A stretch of DNA of 64,000 nt from the NCBI RefSeq assembly GCF_006715005.1, contig NZ_VFMJ01000001.1, positions 5,146,001-5,210,000 on the forward strand, in the 5' to 3' direction. Numbering within the stretch: position 1 is the first letter of the stretch; the number at the start of each line of letters is the position of its first letter. Positions 52,449 to 62,897 of the stretch are shown one piece after another. Under the pieces are notes generated by a model. That model was not told the DNA's origin and ran no database searches. It saw only the letters and a program-made list of their open reading frames with translations. The position numbers and the translations under genes were made by a program. This DNA is from Serratia marcescens. Its GTDB lineage: Bacteria; Pseudomonadota; Gammaproteobacteria; Enterobacterales; Enterobacteriaceae.

Positions 52449-53176
52449 GAAAATCGCTCGGCGGATGGCGTCGGCTGCGCCCGTGGTATTGGTTGAAGCG
52501 CGGCGTCATCGCGATTCTCGGCCTGTGGGTGTTGGGTATTGTGGCCTTCGCCTTCCTGCCGGTGCCGTTTTCCGCCGTGATGGTGGAGCGGCAAGTCAGC
52601 GCCTGGCTGAGCGGCGATTTCGGCTACGTCGCCCATTCGGACTGGGTGTCGATGGACGACATCTCGCCGCAAATGGCGCTGGCGGTGATGGCGGCGGAGG
52701 ATCAGAAGTTTCCAGACCATTGGGGCTTCGACGTGGCGGCCATTGAAAAGGCGCTCAGCCACAACGAGAAGCGCCCGACGCGTATCCGCGGTGCATCCAC
52801 GCTGTCGCAGCAAACCGCCAAGAACCTGTTTCTGTGGGATGGCCGCAGCTGGCTGCGCAAAGGGCTGGAGGCCGGATTGACGTCGGGCATCGAGCTGGTG
52901 TGGACCAAGCGGCGCATTCTGACGGTGTATTTGAACATCGTCGAGTTCGGCGACGGGGTGTTTGGCGTTGAAGAGGCTTCACAACGCTTTTTCCATAAGC
53001 CGGCCAAACGGCTCAGCGCGGCGGAAGCGGCGCTGTTGGCGGCGGTATTGCCGAATCCGCATCGCTTCAGGGCCGATGCGCCGTCCGGTTATGTGATACA
53101 GCGACAGCAGTGGATCATGCGCCAGATGCGGCAGCTGGGTGGGGAAACGTTTTTAAGCGAGAACAAGCTGGATTAA
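52445..53176 (+). CDS. mtgA: MtgA, monofunctional peptidoglycan glycosyltransferase
   Basis: A protein of 243 aa with one N-terminal membrane helix (residues 20-40) and a GT51 domain: [14 protein letters not shown] contains the catalytic Glu, and [17 protein letters not shown] the acceptor motif. It polymerises lipid II at the septum. Translation is coupled to elbB. Confidence 0.96.
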   Translation: MRKSLGGWRRLRPWYWLKRGVIAILGLWVLGIVAFAFLPVPFSAVMVERQVSAWLSGDFGYVAHSDWVSMDDISPQMALAVMAAEDQKFPDHWGFDVAAIEKALSHNEKRPTRIRGASTLSQQTAKNLFLWDGRSWLRKGLEAGLTSGIELVWTKRRILTVYLNIVEFGDGVFGVEEASQRFFHKPAKRLSAAEAALLAAVLPNPHRFRADAPSGYVIQRQQWIMRQMRQLGGETFLSENKLD

Positions 53177-53179
53177 ACG

Positions 53180-53208
53180 GGCGGGAACGGCACGGCGCCG
53201 CTCCCGCC
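53180..53208. terminator. Hairpin between convergent mtgA and dolP
   Basis: GGCGGGA and TCCCGCC arms enclose a second GGCGCC palindrome. No T run follows, so it may only mark the 3' ends. Confidence 0.4.
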
Positions 53209-53216
53209 AGAGCGGA

Positions 53217-53792
53217 TTACTTCACATAGGTAAAGGCGGTAGTGACGTGTTTCACGCCGCTGACCTGGCTGGCGATCTGCGCCGCAGACTGCCCTTCCTG
53301 CTGCGTGACCAGGCCCAGCAAGAACACTTCGCCATTTTCGGTAGTCACTTTCACGTTGGACGATTTCACCGTATCGCTGGTGAGCAGCTGCGAACGCACT
53401 TTGGTGGTGATCCAGGTGTCGGAGGACGCGGTGCTCAGGCTGACCGGCGTGCCCTGACGGATCTCGTTATACACTTCGGTCGTGCCTTCCACGCCCATGG
53501 CGATCTGCTTGGCGCGCGCGGTGAGATCGGCGTTAGGCGACTGGCCGGTCAACAGCACCTTGCCCTGATAGGCGGTGGCGACCACCCGGGCATCTTTCTT
53601 CAACTGCTGGTCTTTGCTCAGGGCGCTTTCGACCCTGGCTTCCAGCGTGCCGTCATCCACCTGGGTCCCGACGCTGCGCGGGTCGGTGGCGGTTTTGGTC
53701 GCGACGGCCGCACTGCCGACGACGACGCCGGCGATACAGCCTTGCAACAGCAGGGCGCTGGACAGCACTGCAAATGTGGCTTTTAGCTTCAT
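53217..53792 (-). CDS. dolP: DolP (YraP), outer-membrane lipoprotein with two BON domains
   Basis: A protein of 191 aa with a lipoprotein signal (lipobox LLLQGC, lipid Cys about residue 19) and two BON domains (about 45-115 and 120-190). It binds anionic phospholipid at division sites and supports outer-membrane integrity. It is in the sigma-E regulon in E. coli. It lies 9 bases after diaA. Confidence 0.96.
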   Translation of the reverse strand: MKLKATFAVLSSALLLQGCIAGVVVGSAAVATKTATDPRSVGTQVDDGTLEARVESALSKDQQLKKDARVVATAYQGKVLLTGQSPNADLTARAKQIAMGVEGTTEVYNEIRQGTPVSLSTASSDTWITTKVRSQLLTSDTVKSSNVKVTTENGEVFLLGLVTQQEGQSAAQIASQVSGVKHVTTAFTYVK

Positions 53793-53801
53793 CTCAGTTC
53801 C

Positions 53802-54392
53802 TTAATCGTCCTGGTGGGGGAATAACGTATTGTCTATCAGGTCGCACAGGCAGTTTACGGTCAGCATATGCATTTCCTGAATGCGCGAGCTGCGGTGCGA
53901 CGGGATGCGGATCTCGACATCCTGCTGGCCGAGCAACCCGGCCAGCTCGCCGCCGTCGTAGCCGGTGAGCGCGACGATGGTCATATCGCGCGTGACGGCC
54001 GCCTCGACCGCTTTCACAATATCACGGCTGTTGCCGCGGGTGGAAATCGCCAGCAGCACGTCACCGGTGTGCCCGAGTGCGCGCACCTGCTTGGCGTACA
54101 CTTCGTCGTGCAGCCGATCGTTGCTGATCGCGGTCAGCACCACGTTGTCGGCGTTGAGCGCGATGGCCGGCAGGCTGGGGCGCTCGGTTTCAAAACGGTT
54201 GATCATGCTGGCGGCGAAGTGCTGCGCGTTGGCCGCCGAGGTGCCGTTGCCGCAGCACAGGATTTTGTTGCCGTTGAGTAAGGATTGAACCAGCGTCATC
54301 GCAGCGCGGGAAATGGCGTCCGGCAATGCTTCCGCCGCCGCGATCTGGGTTTGGATGCTTTCGGTAAAACAGACTTTAATTCTATCCAGCAC
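53802..54392 (-). CDS. diaA: DiaA, DnaA initiator-associating protein
   Basis: A protein of 196 aa, SIS fold, with [23 protein letters not shown] and the STRGNSRD loop. It forms tetramers that promote DnaA assembly at oriC. It lies 51 bases downstream of yraN. Confidence 0.96.
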   Translation of the reverse strand: MLDRIKVCFTESIQTQIAAAEALPDAISRAAMTLVQSLLNGNKILCCGNGTSAANAQHFAASMINRFETERPSLPAIALNADNVVLTAISNDRLHDEVYAKQVRALGHTGDVLLAISTRGNSRDIVKAVEAAVTRDMTIVALTGYDGGELAGLLGQQDVEIRIPSHRSSRIQEMHMLTVNCLCDLIDNTLFPHQDD

Positions 54393-54443
54393 GTTGTATT
54401 AATCCACTAAGTCAAAGGGCCGGTCTGCGCCGCAAAACCCCGA

Positions 54444-54836
54444 TTAATCCGCATTGAAGGCGTTGGGTATCCATTCTAACTGGCTACCGGTAATGGCCAA
54501 AACATCAAAACGGCAAGATGATGTGTCAAAACTGGCTCCGCTCCCCGCCAGCCAGACGGCGGCGGCATGCAGCAACCGCTGTTGTTTGCGAAAGGTGACG
54601 CTGGCGGCCGCGCCGCCGAAGGCGTCGTTGCGGCGGTAGCGCACTTCGACGAACACCCAGGTGGCGCCGTCGCGCATGATGAGGTCGAGCTCACCGCCGC
54701 GCACCGCGACGTTGGCGGCGCAGAAGGTGAGCCCGGCGTGTTCCAGGTGACGGCGGGCCAGTAACTCATAGCCCGCCCCGGAGGCGCGTGGGTTCAAGAG
54801 ACCGGAACGACCGTACCCTGACGGTATTGTAGCCAA
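54444..54836 (-). CDS. yraN: YraN, UPF0102 endonuclease-like protein
   Basis: A protein of 130 aa with the restriction-endonuclease-like core [22 protein letters not shown]. The cellular role is unknown. Its start lies 43 bases inside the end of lpoA, so the two are likely coupled. Confidence 0.93.
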   Translation of the reverse strand: MATIPSGYGRSGLLNPRASGAGYELLARRHLEHAGLTFCAANVAVRGGELDLIMRDGATWVFVEVRYRRNDAFGGAAASVTFRKQQRLLHAAAVWLAGSGASFDTSSCRFDVLAITGSQLEWIPNAFNAD

Positions 54837-56833
54837 GGCAGCTTGCGGTTGATCACGCAGTTCGGCGACGCGCTCAGCGTACCGGTGGTGCCGGAAACCT
54901 GGAAGCCCGGCAGCTGGCGCATTTCAGCAAAGTGGTTGGCCAATGTCCAGGCATCCATCCCCATCGCATACAGGCGCACCAGTGAGTAGTCGTTGCGGAA
55001 GCGCGCGCTGGCCTGCTGCAACAGCTGAGGGTTTGAACCGGCCAGCAGCGGGATGTCGCTGAACTGCAGGCCTTCCATTTCCAGACGGAAGTCCGGGCCG
55101 GCGCCGGCCTGGTAGCTGCGCGAGCTGGCGTACATCGCCGGCTTGCCGCGCGAGCTGGTGGCCATGTCGATCATCGGTTTGATCAGCGTCAGCTGAGACT
55201 GGGTGGCGACGATATACACCGCGTCGACGCTGCCGCCGGTCGCGGCGGGGATGTCGCTCGGCGGTGCCGGAATGGTCAGCCCGGCGATGGTCACGCTCTG
55301 CGGCGCCGGGGCGCTCGATATCGGCGTGCCGGTCATGCGGATGCCGCCGCTGTTGACCATCTGGCGCAGTTCGCCGGCGGAGCCGATGTCCTGACGCAGC
55401 ACAGTTTGCCCGCCTTGCTTCTGCCATTCCTGGTTAAAGGCCTTGGCGACGCGATCGCCGAAGGCGCCGCGCGGCACCAGCAGCAGCGGTTGACGCTTCT
55501 GCTGTTCCCAGATGTGGCGTGCGGCGTCGCGCGCTTCATCTTCCGGCGACAGGGCGAAGTAACAGATGTTCAGGTTGTCCTTCGGCGTTTCCGGCTGGTT
55601 GAGCGCCAGCACGTTCAGCGTGGTGGTGCTGGCGGACAGCTGATCGACGTTCTCTTTCAGCAGCGGCCCGACCACCAGAGTGGCGCCATCCTGCTGCGCC
55701 TGGCTCAGCAAGGCGGCCAGCGGCTGGCTGGTGGTGTCGTACACTTTGACCTGCGCGTTGGCGGCCTGCAGCGGCGTTACCGGCGCGCTGGACGGCGCTG
55801 CCGGCTGCGCGGCGGTCACTGCAGGCTGGCTCTCTTGCGCCGAAGGGCTGACCGCGCCGTTGGCGTTGATGTCACCCGCGGCAGCCTGATCGGCCGGCGC
55901 CGTTGGGGCCGGCACGCCGGCCGGTTGCGCGGCTTGCGGCTGCGGTGCCGGCATGGAACCGCCGTTTTTCGCCGCTTCGAAACCTTGCTGGATGGCGTCG
56001 GCGAACACTTTCGCCTGGCCGTTCAACGGCAGCAGCAGGGCGATTTTCGAGGTGGAGGCCTGGGTGAAGTTCAGCACCTGGTTCAGGCGAGCCGGCAGCG
56101 TTTTGGCCGCCGGGTTCTTCGGATAACGGTTCTGCCAGTCTTTGATGCCGGCCTTCAGCAGATCGGGATCCTGCTTGTTGTCCTGATAGACGCGCAGCAG
56201 ATCCAGCCAGCCTTGCAGCACGTTCTCATCGGCGTTGATCACCAGGCTGTTCATCTCCTGCGGCGTCAGTTGCAGCAGCGCCTGCCAGGTTTGATCCAGA
56301 TTGTCCTGGTGCGGTTTGCCGGTCAGCAACGGCTCCTGAGCGATATAGGCGCGGATCAATGGCAGCGACGCTTTGCCCTGATTGGCGGCGATCTGCGCCT
56401 GGTAGTAGCGCACCTTCTGATTCGGCGACAGCGAACCGCTGTCCAGGTGGCCCAGCGTGCTGCGGGCGCTGACGTAGCTCTTGTTGGCGATCTGCAGTTC
56501 GGCGGTCAGCAACTGGCGTTCAGTCTGCTGCGCACCGCTGAGGTTTTTCGGCAGCTGGTTCAACTGGTCGCCGGCCTGCGGCAGTTTTCCTTCACGCAGC
56601 AAGGCGCGAATAGCAAGTAATTGCCAGTCAGCCTTGTTATCATCGCTGCTTTGCTGCAACTGCTGCAGGTAGTAATCGGAGCTGGCGCTCGCTTCGTCCT
56701 GTATATTGGCGGGCGGCGTTTGCGGAGCCCGACTTGGACAGCCTGCCAGGAAAAGGGCGGCCGCGATGACTGCGGTAAGTCGGACAGGCTTGGAACGCCC
56801 TGCTTTGGTACGAACGAATGTTGAGGAAAGCAT
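54794..56833 (-). CDS. lpoA: LpoA, outer-membrane lipoprotein activator of PBP1a
   Basis: A protein of 679 aa with a lipoprotein signal (LFLAGC near residue 31). The N-terminal TPR-like domain is followed by an alanine/proline/glutamine-rich insert (about residues 290-350) and a C-terminal periplasmic-binding-protein-like domain ([20 protein letters not shown] onward). It activates PBP1a from the outer membrane. I chose the ATG at 56833 because it best places the lipobox; the longer frame to 56896 overlaps the rsmI start. Confidence 0.95.
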   Translation of the reverse strand: MLSSTFVRTKAGRSKPVRLTAVIAAALFLAGCPSRAPQTPPANIQDEASASSDYYLQQLQQSSDDNKADWQLLAIRALLREGKLPQAGDQLNQLPKNLSGAQQTERQLLTAELQIANKSYVSARSTLGHLDSGSLSPNQKVRYYQAQIAANQGKASLPLIRAYIAQEPLLTGKPHQDNLDQTWQALLQLTPQEMNSLVINADENVLQGWLDLLRVYQDNKQDPDLLKAGIKDWQNRYPKNPAAKTLPARLNQVLNFTQASTSKIALLLPLNGQAKVFADAIQQGFEAAKNGGSMPAPQPQAAQPAGVPAPTAPADQAAAGDINANGAVSPSAQESQPAVTAAQPAAPSSAPVTPLQAANAQVKVYDTTSQPLAALLSQAQQDGATLVVGPLLKENVDQLSASTTTLNVLALNQPETPKDNLNICYFALSPEDEARDAARHIWEQQKRQPLLLVPRGAFGDRVAKAFNQEWQKQGGQTVLRQDIGSAGELRQMVNSGGIRMTGTPISSAPAPQSVTIAGLTIPAPPSDIPAATGGSVDAVYIVATQSQLTLIKPMIDMATSSRGKPAMYASSRSYQAGAGPDFRLEMEGLQFSDIPLLAGSNPQLLQQASARFRNDYSLVRLYAMGMDAWTLANHFAEMRQLPGFQVSGTTGTLSASPNCVINRKLPWLQYRQGTVVPVS

Positions 56834-56895
56834 ACTGTATCCAGTGATGTTTTTTTCAAGATGCTCAATATTAAATCGGCAACCCGGATGAAACA

Positions 56896-57759
56896 ATGAA
56901 TCAACACCAACAATCAGTCATTTCTGCATCAACGCTGTATGTGGTGCCCACTCCAATCGGCAATCTGGGCGATATCACCCACCGCGCGTTAGAGGTACTG
57001 AAAAGCGTTGATCTGATCGCGGCGGAAGACACGCGCCATACCGGATTGCTGCTGCAACACTTCGCGATCAACGCGCGTCTGTTCGCGCTGCATGACCACA
57101 ACGAACAGCAAAAGGCCGATCAACTGCTGGCGAAACTGCAGGAAGGCCAGAGCATCGCGCTGGTGTCCGATGCCGGCACGCCGCTGATCAACGATCCCGG
57201 TTACCACCTGGTGCGCCGCTGCCGTGAGGCCGGCATTCGCGTGGTGCCGCTGCCGGGCGCCTGCGCCGCCACTACCGCGCTGTGCGCCGCGGGCGTCGCC
57301 TCCGACCGTTTCTGCTATGAAGGCTTCCTGCCGGCGAAAACCAAGGGGCGCAAGGATACGCTGATGGCGCTGGCGGAGGAACCGCGCACGCTGATTTTCT
57401 ACGAATCCACCCACCGCCTGCTGGAAAGTTTGCAGGACATGGTCACCGTCTGGGGCCCGCAGCGTTATGTGGTGCTGGCGCGCGAGCTGACCAAAACCTG
57501 GGAGTCTATCCACGGGGCGCCGGTGGGTGAGCTGCTGGCGTGGGTGCAGGAAGATGAAGTACGCCGCCGCGGTGAGATGGTGCTGATCGTCGAAGGCCAC
57601 AAGGCGCAGGAGGATGCGTTGCCGCTCGAGGCGCTGCGCACGCTGGCGCTGCTGCAAAAAGAGCTGCCGCTGAAAAAGGCGGCGGCGCTGGCGGCGGAAA
57701 TCCACGGCGTGAAGAAAAATGCGTTGTATAAGCACGCGCTGGAGCAACAACAGCCGTAA
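56896..57759 (+). CDS. rsmI: RsmI, 16S rRNA C1402 2'-O-ribose methyltransferase
   Basis: A protein of 287 aa, tetrapyrrole-methylase fold, with [18 protein letters not shown] near the N-terminus and [16 protein letters not shown] for SAM binding. It modifies the decoding centre. It is divergent from lpoA across 62 bases. Confidence 0.97.
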   Translation: MNQHQQSVISASTLYVVPTPIGNLGDITHRALEVLKSVDLIAAEDTRHTGLLLQHFAINARLFALHDHNEQQKADQLLAKLQEGQSIALVSDAGTPLINDPGYHLVRRCREAGIRVVPLPGACAATTALCAAGVASDRFCYEGFLPAKTKGRKDTLMALAEEPRTLIFYESTHRLLESLQDMVTVWGPQRYVVLARELTKTWESIHGAPVGELLAWVQEDEVRRRGEMVLIVEGHKAQEDALPLEALRTLALLQKELPLKKAAALAAEIHGVKKNALYKHALEQQQP

Positions 57760-57764
57760 AGCGG

Positions 57765-57793
57765 TTGACCTGCCGCCGCCGCGACGCTACTAT
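57765..57793 (+). promoter_or_regulatory. rnpB promoter
   Basis: TTGACC (57765-57770), a 17-base spacer, and TACTAT (57788-57793), with a GC-only discriminator (CCGCGCC). The start falls 8 bases later at 57801, matching the mature 5' end of RNase P RNA. Confidence 0.85.
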
Positions 57794-57800
57794 CCGCGCC

Positions 57801-58178
<378 letters not shown>

Positions 58179-58185
58179 ACAAAAG

Positions 58186-58220
58186 AAAACCCCGCGCAAC
58201 GCCAGTTGCGCGGGGTTTTT
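58186..58220. terminator. Bidirectional terminator between rnpB and yhaK
   Basis: AAAACCCCGCGCAAC pairs with GTTGCGCGGGGTTTT across a short loop; T runs exist on both sides, so it stops both rnpB and the convergent yhaK. Confidence 0.93.
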
Positions 58221-58235
58221 CGTTTTCCGGCCGGC

Positions 58236-58937
58236 TTACACCGGCAGGTCTATCAGCAGCGCGCGCAGCGGCGTCTCGGCGCGGATCGTCAGGCGATTCT
58301 CCTCGCGCACGAAGGCGCCGTCGCCGCAGGTCAGACGCTGTTCGTCGTGGCGCTCGCCGGTGGCGGCGATGGTGCCGTGAATCGACTGCAAATAGGCGCG
58401 CGGTCCGTTAATCGTCAGCGTGTGTTCTTCGCCCGGCTGCAGATCGAGATGGTGGATCCAGACCTGCTGTCGCAGCTGCAGGCTGCCCTGCGCGCCGTCC
58501 GGCGAGGCCAGCAGCAGGTTGCCCGCCGCCGGCAGCGCCAGGCGCTGCACGCGCTCGTTGTTGCGTTCCGGGCAGGCATCCAGCCACAGCTGCAGGCGGG
58601 TCAGCGGCGTATCGCTGCTGACGTTCTGTTCGCTGTAGCTCAGGCCTGGCTGGGTGGCCAGCAGCAGCGCTTCGCCGGCTTTGGCGCGCACGGCGTTGCC
58701 GTCGCTGTCGCGGTATTCCGCCTCGCCCTGCAGGATCAGGTTCAGGATATCCACGCTGGGATAGGTGCGCGGCTGGAACGATGCGCCCGGCGCCAGCACC
58801 TCCTGATTCAGCACCCGCAGCGACGCGTAGCCCATCAGTTTGGGATCGAAGTAGTGACCAAAGGAAAAGGTGTAGCGAGCCTGCAGCCAACCAAAGTCAG
58901 CTTGCCCGCATTGTTGTGCTGTTCTGCATGTAATCAT
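58236..58937 (-). CDS. yhaK: YhaK, pirin-family bicupin
   Basis: A protein of 233 aa, the E. coli YhaK length. The N-terminal cupin has GYASLRVLNQEVLAPGASFQPRTYPSVD; the C-terminal half is a second cupin with GPRAYLQSIHG. E. coli YhaK is a redox-sensitive protein without the usual pirin metal site. I chose the ATG at 58937 for family length. It is divergent from yhaJ. Confidence 0.95.
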   Translation of the reverse strand: MITCRTAQQCGQADFGWLQARYTFSFGHYFDPKLMGYASLRVLNQEVLAPGASFQPRTYPSVDILNLILQGEAEYRDSDGNAVRAKAGEALLLATQPGLSYSEQNVSSDTPLTRLQLWLDACPERNNERVQRLALPAAGNLLLASPDGAQGSLQLRQQVWIHHLDLQPGEEHTLTINGPRAYLQSIHGTIAATGERHDEQRLTCGDGAFVREENRLTIRAETPLRALLIDLPV

Positions 58938-59044
58938 GGCAATCGGCTCTCTAAATTCATTATCCAAATGGTAAGCATCTGGACGTCGGATTGTTAGCCA
59001 GTTAATCTGGTCGGCATATTCAAATTTCCTGACAGAGGGATGTG

Positions 59045-59941
59045 ATGGCCAGAGATCGGGCGCTCACGCTTGAAGCGCTGAGAGTGATGGACGCGATCGA
59101 CCGGCGCGGCAGCTTCGCCGCGGCCGCCGACGAATTGGGCCGGGTGCCGTCGGCGCTCAGCTACACCATGCAAAAATTGGAAGAAGAATTGGACGTGGTG
59201 CTGTTCGACCGTTCGGGCCACCGCACCAAGTTCACCAATGTGGGGCGGATGTTGCTGGAGCGCGGGCGGGTGTTGCTGGAGGCGGCCGACAAGCTGACCA
59301 CCGACGCCGAGGCGTTGGCGCGCGGTTGGGAAACTCACCTGACTATCGTCAGCGAAGCGCTGTCGCCGCCGAGCCTGCTGTTCCCGCTGGTGGACAAACT
59401 GGCGCTGAAGGCCAACACCCAGGTGTCGATTTTCACCGAGGTGCTGGCGGGCGCCTGGGAACGGCTGGAGCAGGGGCGCGCCGACATCGTGATCGCGCCG
59501 GACATGCATTTTCGCGCGTCGTCGGAGATCAACACCCGCAAACTGTACAAGGTGATGAGTGTCTACGTTGCCGCGCCGGATCACCCGATCCACCAGGAGC
59601 CGGAGCCATTATCCGAGGTGACCCGCGTGAAGTACCGCGGCATCGCGGTGGCGGATACCGCCCGCGAGCGCCCGGTGTTGACCGTACAGCTGCTGGATAA
59701 GCAGCAGCGTCTGACGGTGAGCACCATTGAAGACAAACGTCTGGCGCTGCTGGCCGGGTTGGGGGTGGCGACCATGCCGTACCCGATGGTGGAGAAAGAT
59801 ATCGAAGCCGGACGGCTGCGCGTGGTGGGGCCGGAATACAGCCGCGAAGCTGACATCATCATGGCCTGGCGGCGCGACAGCATGGGGGAGGCGAAAGCCT
59901 GGTTCCTGCGCGAAATTCCGCGCCTGTTCGCACAGCGTTAA
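59045..59941 (+). CDS. yhaJ: YhaJ, LysR-family regulator
   Basis: A protein of 298 aa, the E. coli YhaJ length. The N-terminal winged helix includes RRGSFAAAADELGRVPSALSYT, followed by a periplasmic-binding-protein-like effector domain. In E. coli YhaJ activates genes for quinone and nitroaromatic stress, including yhaK and the yqjF genes. yhaK is divergent across 107 bases and yqjG/yqjF are close, consistent with local targets. The ATG at 59045 follows a GTG at 59042. Confidence 0.95.
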   Translation: MARDRALTLEALRVMDAIDRRGSFAAAADELGRVPSALSYTMQKLEEELDVVLFDRSGHRTKFTNVGRMLLERGRVLLEAADKLTTDAEALARGWETHLTIVSEALSPPSLLFPLVDKLALKANTQVSIFTEVLAGAWERLEQGRADIVIAPDMHFRASSEINTRKLYKVMSVYVAAPDHPIHQEPEPLSEVTRVKYRGIAVADTARERPVLTVQLLDKQQRLTVSTIEDKRLALLAGLGVATMPYPMVEKDIEAGRLRVVGPEYSREADIIMAWRRDSMGEAKAWFLREIPRLFAQR

Positions 59942-59957
59942 CGTTGGTGGGATGACA

Positions 59958-59989
59958 TCCCCTTGCCGGGCGGCAAGGGGATTTTTTTT
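59958..59989 (+). terminator. Intrinsic terminator of yhaJ
   Basis: TCCCCTTGCC and GGCAAGGGGA arms around a 4-base loop, then eight T. The convergent yqjG stop lies just beyond. Confidence 0.92.
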
Positions 59990-59992
59990 GCC

Positions 59993-60979
59993 TTAGCCGA
60001 AGCGCTGGTCGCGGCCGTGCGGCTCGTCCAGATCCTGCGCCGGCCCGATGGAAATGATGCCGTGCGGGTTGATGGTGGCGTGGCTGCGGTAGTAGTGGTT
60101 GCGAATGTGCGGCAGGCTGACCGTTTCGGCGATGCCCGGCATCTGGTAGATGTCGCGCAGGAAACCGTACAGGTTCAGATAGTCGCTGATGCGGTGTTTG
60201 TCGCACTTGAAGTGGGTGACGTACACCGGATCGAAACGCACCAGCGTGGTCCACAGACGCAGGTCGGCTTCGGTCAGCCGATCGCCGGTCAGGTAGCGAT
60301 GCTGCCCCAGGATCTGCTCCAGGCGCTCCAGCGCGTTGAAGACCCCATTGACCGCTTCGTCATAGGCTTCCTGGCTGGTGGCGAAACCGGCCTTGTACAC
60401 GCCGTTGTTCACCTGATCGTAAATCCAACCGTTCAGCTCATCGATCTTGCCGCGCAGCGCGGTCGGGTAGTAGTCCCCCGCCCGAGCGCCCACGCCGTCA
60501 AACGCGCTGTTGAACATGCGAATGATATCGGCGGATTCGTTGCTGACGATGGTTTGCCGCTGTTTATCCCACAGTACCGGCACGGTCACGCGCCCGCTGT
60601 AGTGCGGATCGGCCCGCAGGTAGATTTGGTACAGGAAGTCGGCGTGATACAGCGGATCGCCGGTGGTTTCAGGAAAATCCTGGCCGAAGGTCCAGCCGTT
60701 TTCCAGCATCAGCGGGTGCACTACCGAGACCGGAATGATCTGCTCCAGCCCTTTCAGTTTGCGCATCAGCAGCGTGCGGTGCGCCCAGGGGCAGGCGAGG
60801 GAAACGTACAGGTGATAACGGCCCGCTTCGGCCTGGAAGCCGCCCGCGCCGTGTTCGCCCGGCTGACCGTCGGCGGTCACCCAATTGCGAAACTGAGCGG
60901 TTGAACGTTTGAAACGGCCGCCGGTAGATTTCGTGTCATACCAGATGTCTTGCCAAACGCCATCGACGAGTTGTCCCAT
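59993..60979 (-). CDS. yqjG: YqjG, glutathionyl-hydroquinone reductase
   Basis: A protein of 328 aa, the E. coli length. The Xi-class glutathione transferase motif is YVSLACPWAHRTLLM, with the catalytic cysteine. It reduces glutathionyl-hydroquinones. I chose the ATG at 60979 because AAGGAGATTCCC is upstream. It is separated from yqjF by 70 bases that contain a 24-base perfect palindrome. Confidence 0.95.
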   Translation of the reverse strand: MGQLVDGVWQDIWYDTKSTGGRFKRSTAQFRNWVTADGQPGEHGAGGFQAEAGRYHLYVSLACPWAHRTLLMRKLKGLEQIIPVSVVHPLMLENGWTFGQDFPETTGDPLYHADFLYQIYLRADPHYSGRVTVPVLWDKQRQTIVSNESADIIRMFNSAFDGVGARAGDYYPTALRGKIDELNGWIYDQVNNGVYKAGFATSQEAYDEAVNGVFNALERLEQILGQHRYLTGDRLTEADLRLWTTLVRFDPVYVTHFKCDKHRISDYLNLYGFLRDIYQMPGIAETVSLPHIRNHYYRSHATINPHGIISIGPAQDLDEPHGRDQRFG

Positions 60980-61011
60980 GGGAATCTCCTTGGTGTCCGA
61001 GTGAAAAGCGA

Positions 61012-61035
61012 CAGGGCCCGGCATGCCGGGCCCTG
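61012..61035 (-). repeat. Perfect 24-base palindrome between yqjF and yqjG
   Basis: CAGGGCCCGGCATGCCGGGCCCTG is fully self-complementary, so RNA would form a 10-base stem with a small loop. No T run follows directly (TCGCTTTTCAC). It may attenuate yqjG or end the yqjF transcript. Confidence 0.6.
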
Positions 61036-61049
61036 AATGACAGTTTAGA

Positions 61050-61445
61050 TTACCATTTCTTGTTCAGAAGACGGTCGATGCTGAAGCCGCCTGGGCCTGC
61101 GACCGCCAACACGATGAAGCCGCCGGCGATGGTCAGGTTTTTCATGAACATCAGCTGGTTTACGCCTTCCGCAAAGTCAGTGTGGAACAGCAGCGCGGTC
61201 AGAATGGTGAAACCGGCAGTGAACAGCGCCACGGTGCGGGTCAGGAAACCGAACAGGATCGCCAGACCGCCGCCAAATTCCAGCAGGATGGTCAGCGGCA
61301 GCAAGAAGCCAGGCACGCCCATCGATTGCATGTACTGTTGGGTACCGGCATAAGCGTCACCCATTTTGCCGTAGCCTGCCACGATAAACAGGATTGGCAT
61401 CAGAATACGAGCAACCAGCAAACCTGTATCTTCTAATTTTTTCAT
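61050..61445 (-). CDS. yqjF: YqjF, DoxX-family membrane protein
   Basis: A protein of 131 aa with four hydrophobic segments and the DoxX signature LLVARILMPILFIVAGYGK. In E. coli it responds to aromatic degradation products through YhaJ. I chose the second of two tandem ATGs (61445) for its spacing to GGAG. The 294-base gap upstream to yqjK shows no gene. Confidence 0.92.
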   Translation of the reverse strand: MKKLEDTGLLVARILMPILFIVAGYGKMGDAYAGTQQYMQSMGVPGFLLPLTILLEFGGGLAILFGFLTRTVALFTAGFTILTALLFHTDFAEGVNQLMFMKNLTIAGGFIVLAVAGPGGFSIDRLLNKKW

Positions 61446-61739
61446 CATCTACTCCAAAGTGTTTTTGTGCGCCTGTTCGGCGGTAGTCATATCAACGGGC
61501 GGTGTAGCGGGTTTCTTACCCTGTCCGCTCCGTCTCGAATTGATGGAGTGAATGTTAAGCGGGAAGTGCTCAGGTTGTTAGCAAGTAAAACTGTCGTAAT
61601 TTTTCAAAAAATCTGAATCTTTAGCGTGCTAATAAATTGCCGCCAGTCAGCAGGTTGCCCGGCCCTCGGGATAAGCGGCGCTGTTTTAGGGGGAAAACGA
61701 GGGCGGAGCAACAGGATGTTTGAAGGAAAAACGTGGGGC

Positions 61740-62027
61740 TTACTTGGCGGAGAAGGTCTTTTTAAACAGACGGATAGCGCTCCAGGCGCCGAAAGCGCGA
61801 CGCGACCAGCGAATCATCTTGCTGGGGTGGCGGATGCCGTACAACGCCATGACGCTGGAACCGAGCACCAGATAGCGGCGCAGGCCAAACACCGTCTGCC
61901 AGCCGCGGTCGATGCGTTCGGTCTTCTCCAACCACAGAGACTTGTGTTCGGCCAGATCCAAGCGTTGCTGCTGGATCTGGCGAATCAGCCTCTCTTTTTT
62001 CCATTCCAGGTAGCGGCGGCGGCTCAT
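61740..62027 (-). CDS. yqjK: YqjK-like small protein
   Basis: A protein of 95 aa, rich in arginine and lysine at the N-terminus (MSRRRYLEWKKERLIRQIQQQR) with a weak hydrophobic region (VFGLRRYLVLGSSVMALYGI). The function is unknown. It overlaps yqjE by 4 bases. Confidence 0.88.
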   Translation of the reverse strand: MSRRRYLEWKKERLIRQIQQQRLDLAEHKSLWLEKTERIDRGWQTVFGLRRYLVLGSSVMALYGIRHPSKMIRWSRRAFGAWSAIRLFKKTFSAK

Positions 62028-62425
62028 GGCTCGCGCTCCAGTTCGGCGCGGTCGAGTTCCAGCTGCTTGCGCGTGGCGCCGAGCAGCGTGGTGCGACGGG
62101 CCTTGACCAGCGTCCAGATGGTGCCGACCACGGCCAGGAACAGCAGCACGCCGGTCGTGGCGCCCAGCGCCACCAGCCGGTAGACCGGATCGATGGCCCA
62201 GAAGATCAGGATCAGCAGGCTCATCAAACCGAAGGCGGTGAACAGCAGCGTCATACCGGCCATGATCAGCAGCTGAATGAGGTTGGCTTTCTCCTCTTCC
62301 AGCTCGACCACCGCCAGCCGGACACGGGTTTCCACCATGCCGACCAGGATCGTGATGATGCGCTGACCGATATCCAGGACCCCTTTAGCGGGGCCCTGCG
62401 CGCGCACTTGCGGTTGTTCAGCCAT
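62024..62425 (-). CDS. yqjE: YqjE, inner-membrane protein (phage holin family-like)
   Basis: A protein of 133 aa with two membrane helices (about residues 50-72 and 80-105) between charged ends. It belongs to the stress-induced yqjCDEK group. The ATG at 62425 sits 2 bases after the yqjD stop and gives the family length. Confidence 0.92.
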   Translation of the reverse strand: MAEQPQVRAQGPAKGVLDIGQRIITILVGMVETRVRLAVVELEEEKANLIQLLIMAGMTLLFTAFGLMSLLILIFWAIDPVYRLVALGATTGVLLFLAVVGTIWTLVKARRTTLLGATRKQLELDRAELEREP

Positions 62426-62427
62426 GA

Positions 62428-62733
62428 TTAACGACGCGCGAGCAGCACGCCCAGCACGACGCCGACCGCCGCGCCGATACCGATGCCGGTCCACGGGTTG
62501 TCGCGCACGTAGTCGTCGGCCTGACCGGCGATCTGTTTGGTTTGCGAAGCCAGCTTGTCACCGGCGTCGCTCAGGCGAGCGCGGCTCTCTTTCAGCGCGC
62601 CTTCCGCTTTCGAACGCAGCTTCTCCAACTCGGCTTTCGGCTTATCGGTGGAGGAGTTCAGCACTTCCTCCAGCGTATCGGCTAAGGACTTCAGTTCAGC
62701 GCGTAAGTTTTCTGCATTTGAATCATGTGCCAT
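62428..62733 (-). CDS. yqjD: YqjD, membrane-anchored ribosome-binding protein (DUF883)
   Basis: A protein of 101 aa, the E. coli length: a long amphipathic helix (residues 5-75) and a C-terminal glycine/valine-rich membrane anchor (GIGIGAAVGVVLGVLLARR). In E. coli it tethers ribosomes to the inner membrane in stationary phase. First gene of yqjDEK, 164 bases downstream of yqjC. Confidence 0.94.
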   Translation of the reverse strand: MAHDSNAENLRAELKSLADTLEEVLNSSTDKPKAELEKLRSKAEGALKESRARLSDAGDKLASQTKQIAGQADDYVRDNPWTGIGIGAAVGVVLGVLLARR

Positions 62734-62897
62734 GTGATTATTCCTTAACGTTTATTTCGACAGACTTTTAACATAGCGGATTTTTTCGCCGGAGCAAAGG
62801 GGTGATGGCCAGCAGATAACACCAGACATCAATTCCATATGCTTAAGAAATCCCGTGTGATGGGGCTCTCATCGATAAATCCGCTGGTGTAAAAAAA

